19,764 nt of DNA. Source: Stramenopiles sp. TOSAG23-6. Its lineage: Eukaryota; Sar. Under the pieces are notes generated by a model. It had not been told where the DNA came from. It saw only the letters and a list, made by a program, of their open reading frames with translations, and did no database searches. The stretch is from the NCBI GenBank assembly GCA_900128565.1, contig LT636047.1, positions 1 through 19,764 of the forward strand, given 5' to 3'. Below, piece by piece: positions 15,510-19,764 of this stretch (within the stretch, counting starts at the first letter, position 1; each line of letters starts with the position of its first letter). Made by a program: the position numbers and the translations under genes.

Positions 15510-15963
15510 TACAAAATTGTACAAAATTGAGAGGAGTGGTCAGTCTTTATTTATGCACATTTCAACAACACCAAACTACTATATACAGGAGTATCCATAG
15601 TGGTTACTAACTACCATTGTGGTATACATGATGCCATTGTGGCATCAGTGTATATATCAAGAATGATGAAGTTGTGTTGTGTACTTTGTTCTATTGATTA
15701 ACACCAGGAGTTTTTGCAATAGAGTGTAGAGCTCTACAGAGAGAAAATTAATTGTGTTTTACAAAAAATTTCCTTGTTTGCTTGAATTTGCTACTATTTT
15801 TCATTTTTTTTGGAATCAAGAGCAGGTTTGTTACTTAAATGAGTCAGCGTCAACAAACGACTCGTTCATATCAACAACAAGTACACTATAGTCAAAACTA
15901 GAACTACAATAAACTAGCATTGTGTCAATATCTCTAGCATATACGATTTAAGTAAGGGTGACA
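15510..15963. other. spacer upstream of the RRM gene
   Basis: The left part (to about 15845) is CpG-free and belongs with the decayed block, including the CCATWGTGG hairpins. From 15846 CpGs return (CAGCGTCAACAAACGACTCG), marking the probable start of the native promoter/5' leader of the RRM gene. No additional gene is seen. Confidence 0.55.
15595..15647. repeat. three CCATWGTGG motifs, two of them inside perfect hairpins
   Basis: CCATAGTGG at 15595-15603 and CCATTGTGG at 15614-15622 and 15634-15642 are spaced 19 and 20 bp apart. The second lies within TACCA-TTG-TGGTA (15612-15624) and the third within TGATGCCA-TTG-TGGCATCA (15629-15647), a perfect 8-bp stem with a 3-nt loop. Even spacing of about two helical turns suggests multimer binding or a mobile-element end. 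Confidence 0.75.
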
Positions 15964-17238
15964 ATGCCAGTTCAACGCACTGAAGCAGAGCTTGAGGCTC
16001 GTCGTCAACGACGTAAGCGAGAAAAGGCGAGAAAGAAGGCCATTAAGCGTCTTCGTTCAGGTCATCGTGTTGGGAATACAAAGTTGTTCCAGAAAAAGTC
16101 TGCTGATAAAGACGCCAATACTCCTTCCTATGAGTCCAATAATAGAAGCAATACGCCTGCTATACAAAGTCAAGTAGATGTTATTGAACCGAAACAAAAG
16201 AAACAACGTATTGTTGAAGGTGCGACTACAGGTGCGTCCAATCGACCTAGTTGGATGGGAGTTCCGACTACTGGTACTTCAAAGCCAGACTTTCAGTCCC
16301 ACATTAATGACGTCGTCGATGCCCAAAGTGATACAAAATCTAGTAGTAGTGAAACAAGTGACAATTCCACCACGGTACATGTTGCTGGAATTCCATATAC
16401 AGCAACACAGGATAATATTTCTGATCATTTTGAAGCACATGATTGTGTTATAGATTCCATACGCATGTGTATGCACTCCAAGGATAGTTCACAAGGTCGT
16501 ACTTTTAAAGGAGTTGCATTTGTTAAACTATCTACAGAAGAAGATTATCAACGAGCTTTATCAATCCATGGACGACCAATGTTAGGACGTGTTTTGTCTG
16601 TTCGCCCTACTGTGAGTCCCATGACTTTATCAGCTATTGTTGCGGCACGTAGTGAAAAAGTAGCAAAGAAGAAGAGTGAAACGGCCGATGAAGCTCGTTT
16701 ACGCAAAGGTAAACATGTATTTCAGAAAAAGACTTGTAATGATTTCCAAAAGCCTGCTGGTTTTCTTAGGGATTCGCACTGTAAACCATCTTCTGGTACC
16801 ATTTCTGGTACAACATCTGGTACCATTTCTGGTACAACATCTGGTACCATTTCTGGTACAACGTCTGGTGCCAATAAGAGTAGCAAAAGACAAAAAAATA
16901 CTACAAAAACAGTACAGGTTGAAAAGGTAAAAAATATGACGAGTAAGAGCAAATGTTATAATTGTGGAGAGAAAGGTCATCGATGTTTTGAATGTCCGAA
17001 ACCTCGGTTTGATAAAAATGGTGAAGTCATTAAGGCAATGACTTCAAAAAATACAACAAAAAATAGTAACGAAAAGTGTACCAAAAAAGACGTAAAGCCT
17101 GTAGTAGTAAAGAAGAAGGTTGTTGTAGGTCGTGTTGGAGCTCGTAGTAAGACTCAGAAACGTAATGAAAGAAGAGCAAGAGCTGCTCTGAAAAGAAAAC
17201 AAAATGCTCAAACTACTCAAAATGCTTCTACGTCTTGA
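15964..17238 (+). CDS. RRM and CCHC zinc-knuckle RNA-binding protein
   Basis: 424 residues from ATG at 15964 to TGA at 17236-17238. Residues 1-40 are very basic (RRQRRKREKARKKAIKRL), suggesting nuclear or nucleolar localisation. Residues about 136-216 are an RNA recognition motif with RNP2 VHVAGI and RNP1 FKGVAFVKL. A basic region follows (LRKGKHVFQKK), then three 8-residue SGTISGTT repeats, then a zinc knuckle C331-x2-C334-x4-H339-x4-C344. The tail is Lys/Arg-rich. RRM followed by a CCHC knuckle is the layout of the U11/U12-31K/ZCRB1 and plant PHIP1-like proteins, but here they are about 115 residues apart and the ends are long and basic, closer to ribosome-biogenesis factors. RNA binding is secure; the process is not. 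It converges with the HDAC gene, 132 bp away. Confidence 0.9.
   Translation: MPVQRTEAELEARRQRRKREKARKKAIKRLRSGHRVGNTKLFQKKSADKDANTPSYESNNRSNTPAIQSQVDVIEPKQKKQRIVEGATTGASNRPSWMGVPTTGTSKPDFQSHINDVVDAQSDTKSSSSETSDNSTTVHVAGIPYTATQDNISDHFEAHDCVIDSIRMCMHSKDSSQGRTFKGVAFVKLSTEEDYQRALSIHGRPMLGRVLSVRPTVSPMTLSAIVAARSEKVAKKKSETADEARLRKGKHVFQKKTCNDFQKPAGFLRDSHCKPSSGTISGTTSGTISGTTSGTISGTTSGANKSSKRQKNTTKTVQVEKVKNMTSKSKCYNCGEKGHRCFECPKPRFDKNGEVIKAMTSKNTTKNSNEKCTKKDVKPVVVKKKVVVGRVGARSKTQKRNERRARAALKRKQNAQTTQNASTS
16792..16863 (+). repeat. three exact 24-bp tandem units
   Basis: Three copies of a 24-bp unit encode SGTISGTT within the linker between the RRM and the zinc knuckle. Near-identity of the units points to recent expansion in a disordered region. 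Confidence 0.9.
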
Positions 17239-17370
17239 ATTTTTTTTATAGTTGTACACAAAATGTTACCATCAATATAACAATATAAATGATAAAAAAG
17301 TAAAATACTGATATCCACAGTTTATTTTGTATTTTGTATTTTGTATCACGGTAATACTAAAAAATCTAAG

Positions 17371-18666
17371 CTAATCGCCCTTATTATCTTTCTCGCCATC
17401 ATAATATTCATTTACATCTTGTCGTTTTTCAGCCATTTCTTCTGCACTTGGACGTTTATCCGGATTACGATTATCACGTTTCAACCCTGCACTTTCACCA
17501 ATTAGACATTCTGGTGGTGTCTCTTGTCGTTGTACACCAGGAGCAGAACGTAAAACTCGAAGATTATCAAGTAAAATGGAACGATATTTTTCGAGATATT
17601 CTCGTGTATTCTTATTTTCAATTGCTGATGGTTTTAAATGCAATCCATAACCAGGAGCATAGTACTCAAAATAATCATTGTATGGTATTGCATCATTTAC
17701 ATCTTCACCAAGTAGAACTGATGTTTCGAATGCCCAACAACGGGCAACATTCCTAATAGTATAACCTCCACCGCCAAGGACCATCAGAGGCACATTGAAG
17801 CTCTTTACATATTTTACACACTCTGCATGACCTTTCAAAGTAAGATTGAAGCAACCTAATCTATCGCCTGTAAGGGAATCAGCACCACATTGTAGCACTA
17901 TCGCGCCAGGCTTAAATACTTCCATAACTCTAGCAATAATTGGTTTAAAAATCGTTTCATAACTTTCGTCTGTTATTCCTTCCATTAGTGGGAAATTTAT
18001 AGAATAATATTTCCCACTTTTTGCACCTACATCTTTCGCATCTCCAGTTCCAGGGAAAAAATCACCAAATTTATGAAAGGAGACCGTCATAACGCGATCA
18101 GTAATATAGAACGCTTCCTCGACTCCATCACCGTGGTGGATATCTATATCTATATATAAAACTCGTGCGTGATATTTAAGCAATTCAAGAATTGCAAGCA
18201 CAATATCATTTACGTAACAAAAACCAGACGCTTCACTTTTTTTAGCATGATGTAATCCTCCAGACCAATTTATACATATATCTGCTAATCCGTGATTTAG
18301 TTTCACGGCGGCGTCGAGCGAGGCACCAGTATACATTTGACAAAATTCATACAACCCGTCAAACAATGGACAATCAGTAAACTCACCGATATTGAATCGC
18401 TGCAGCTGCGTTGAATATTTTTTCTCAATATCTGGAGTCACACGACGCAGAAATTCAATGTACTCTGGTGTGTGAAATGCTTCCATATCTGCAGCAGTAG
18501 CTATACGAGGTCGGTAGCACTCCATTTTACGATACAAACCATAATTAAGCACCAAGTGATGCGTCAACTTAAGACGGTGGGGTTTCATTGGATGACCCGG
18601 CCCATAATAAAAGTGGCCAACATCCCCCTGGTAAAAATAAGCTACACGCTTCTTACTACCAGTCAT
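17371..18666 (-). CDS. class I (Rpd3/HDAC1-type) histone deacetylase
   Basis: 431 residues, ATG at 18664-18666, TAG at 17371-17373. The arginase/deacetylase fold fills residues about 8-378. All catalytic marks are present: the His pair H139-H140 in [10 protein letters not shown], the charge-relay and zinc residues D173, D175, H177 in [11 protein letters not shown], the third zinc ligand D263 in QCGADSL, and the transition-state Tyr302 in [14 protein letters not shown]28 and R31 in GHPMKPHRL and R269 in GDRLGCFNL correspond to the inositol-phosphate/corepressor contact residues of human HDAC1-3. The segment [20 protein letters not shown] resembles HDAC1/2/Rpd3 more than HDAC8. The short acidic/polar tail (380-431) is typical in length. 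It removes acetyl groups from histone lysines, probably within Sin3- or NuRD/NCoR-type complexes. It looks intact and functional. Confidence 0.97.
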   Translation of the reverse strand: MTGSKKRVAYFYQGDVGHFYYGPGHPMKPHRLKLTHHLVLNYGLYRKMECYRPRIATAADMEAFHTPEYIEFLRRVTPDIEKKYSTQLQRFNIGEFTDCPLFDGLYEFCQMYTGASLDAAVKLNHGLADICINWSGGLHHAKKSEASGFCYVNDIVLAILELLKYHARVLYIDIDIHHGDGVEEAFYITDRVMTVSFHKFGDFFPGTGDAKDVGAKSGKYYSINFPLMEGITDESYETIFKPIIARVMEVFKPGAIVLQCGADSLTGDRLGCFNLTLKGHAECVKYVKSFNVPLMVLGGGGYTIRNVARCWAFETSVLLGEDVNDAIPYNDYFEYYAPGYGLHLKPSAIENKNTREYLEKYRSILLDNLRVLRSAPGVQRQETPPECLIGESAGLKRDNRNPDKRPSAEEMAEKRQDVNEYYDGEKDNKGD

Positions 18667-18990
18667 GTCAGCAACAATGCCTCAAAGCAATGAGGAATTT
18701 CAGAGGGAATATTTCAGGGAGGAAAGAGTCGTCGTCATCCGCGCGAGTCGAATTTTCAATTCATCAAATTTTTTTTCAATTTTTTTTCAATTTTTGATTC
18801 AACATTGATTTTTCAGATTTCGTGTTTAGTTGGCCGGTCAATCAAATCTATGATTGAATTCTTTGAAGTTCGAAGTTCGAACCATTCAATTCATTTGTTT
18901 GACATAAAATTTTGACAAAAGACTACGTTCTTACAGTATTTTATTCTTTTGATTATCACTTCTGCAAACACATAAAAGCAAGAAAAGGTA
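18667..18990. promoter_or_regulatory. divergent promoter between the HDAC and ML-like genes
   Basis: This 324-bp region separates divergent start codons. Near the HDAC start are CpG-rich GTCGTCGTCATCCGCGCGAG (18729 onward), then tandem T-runs separated by CAA (about 18766-18797), and further along a cluster of overlapping TTCGAA/GAAGTTCGAA repeats at about 18864-18883. CATAAAAG at 18970-18977 is too close to the downstream ATG to be a usual TATA box. None of the window's CGATACC-type motif is seen here. Confidence 0.4.
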
Positions 18991-19732
18991 ATGTTAACTT
19001 CAATCATACAAGTTTTTGTTTCGTCATGTCTTCTAATATCTTTAGCTGCTAGCGATGTTCAAAGTTCAAGTGGATCTCAGGTCGTTGGAGGAAATCAAAT
19101 AATGGAACATCGACTCTGCGATCCAAAAAAGAAGGATGTTTTTAATTTTTTAAATTTTAAAATATCTAATGTTGTCCCTGGTGAAGATATTCATGTAACT
19201 GCTCAAGGCAAATCTGATGAATCGAATCCTGTCATTTATGGTCCGAAAAAACAATGGCCAGGAGGTAAACGCAAGTTTGGAAGTCGTATTCAATTTAGTG
19301 CTCTTTTCATGGGCGTACCCGTGACTGAAGATTTGTTCCACTTGTGCCATGAAGACTTTCGGGACTCTTCAAATGATAAGTGGTGGGTAAGACAAAGCTG
19401 TCCTGTACATCCAGGTGATCCCATGGATATTTCAATTAGATATCCTATTCCCATGATTGCACAATATTTGACTGGATTTACTGTCTCTGCAAGGGTTAAA
19501 TTATTTGATGATGATAAAACAGAGTTAGCGTGTTATGAATTAGACATCAAAATTGGTCAAGCAAAGACGTCGAGTAAAATTGGAATGTTTACAGGTATTG
19601 CACAAATGTTAAAGAATGCTGGAGCTGGAGCCATGCAAATGGCTGATATTATGTCAAAAGTTGCATCCACTAAAAAAAAACAAAAAACAATTGAAGTTCC
19701 AAAATGTATTTTTTTTACCCTACATGATGATT

Positions 19733-19764
<32 letters not shown>
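18991..19764 (+). CDS. secreted ML-domain-like (lipid-recognition) protein, 3' end missing
   Basis: ATG at 18991 opens a frame with no stop through the window end (258 codons visible). Residues 1-20 are a signal peptide (IIQVFVSSCLLISLAA). Residues about 40-190 fit an MD-2-related lipid-recognition (ML) or NPC2/PG-PI-transfer-like domain: a single beta-rich unit with cysteines at 43, 119, 137 and 181, a CPVHPGDPMDISIRYPIP segment like the family's C-P-x-x-P-G-x-Y/x, and a closing FDDDKTELACYELDIKIG strand as in F-D-x-x-G-x-x-x-x-C. Such proteins bind sterols or phospholipids in lysosomes or the ER lumen. Residues after 195 are helical and Lys-rich. The last residues are Phe encoded by the terminal poly-T, so the real 3' end is unknown and probably obscured by an assembly break. 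Confidence 0.7.

Larger units (their letters stand above)
12441..15846. other. CpG-depleted block, probable decayed mobile element
   Basis: Between the last CpGs of the MSS51-like gene and a CpG cluster at 15846 onward, CpG is nearly absent. I count 4 CpGs in 12481-13500 and 1 in 15001-15540, against 25 in the 480 bp 18061-18540 of the HDAC gene. The exception is the 174-bp tandem repeat (about 10 CpGs per unit). The block contains only broken minus-strand frames. It reads as foreign or silenced DNA between two intact genes. No reverse transcriptase, integrase or DDE motif is recognisable, and no convincing terminal repeats were found. Confidence 0.6.

Noticed and set aside
16699-16980. Minus-strand frame with repeated GTRCCTRN units
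   Set aside because: Antisense of the SGTISGTT repeats inside the RRM/zinc-knuckle gene.
18970-18977. CATAAAAG as TATA box of the ML-like gene
   Set aside because: It ends about 13 bp before the ATG, too close for a normal TATA-to-start distance.

Overview
This is nuclear DNA from a unicellular eukaryote. It carries a class I histone deacetylase, an RRM/zinc-knuckle protein, an RCC1 propeller protein, an MSS51 C-terminal-type protein, a Pol III-type tRNA gene with internal A and B boxes, and secreted proteins with N-terminal signal peptides. The DNA is AT-rich and compact: every intact gene reads as one uninterrupted exon and intergenic gaps are about 100-450 bp. BspA-like leucine-rich repeats beside a DUF4116-type repeat protein are common in marine stramenopiles (diatoms and relatives), so a phytoplankton-type stramenopile is my best guess. 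That placement is inference. The genetic code looks standard: the tRNA-Trp has anticodon CCA, and TGA ends one of the intact genes.

Layout. 1-950: BspA-like LRR gene (+), open at the left edge. 1275-2429: secreted DUF4116-like gene (-). 2430-2783: divergent promoter. 2784-3992: armadillo-like/coiled-coil protein (+). 4117-4758: small ARM-repeat protein (-). 4759-5221: intergenic DNA with long A/T runs and one N. 5222-5293: tRNA-Trp (-). 5500-7152: secreted protein of unknown family (+). 7440-11450: large RCC1/EF-hand/zinc-ribbon protein (+). 11769-12461: MSS51 C-terminal-like protein (+). About 12441-15846: a CpG-depleted block with decayed minus-strand reading frames, a 174-bp tandem repeat and small palindromes. 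15964-17238: RRM + CCHC protein (+). 17371-18666: class I HDAC (-). 18991-19764: ML-like secreted protein (+), running off the right edge into poly-T.

The genes do not form one pathway; this looks like an ordinary gene-dense chromosome segment interrupted by one degenerate, probably transposon-derived block. The most informative signals are in and around that block. All five differences between its two complete 174-bp repeats are CpG to TpG/CpA changes. In its 5' part one frame is interrupted by five TGA codons before any TAA or TAG. CpG is almost absent outside the tandem repeat. Together these suggest a methylated, silenced element decaying by deamination. Other items worth a second look are a seven-blade RCC1 propeller apparently split 6+1 by a ~540-residue insertion, and a CGATACCSGGTAAC-like motif upstream of several genes.
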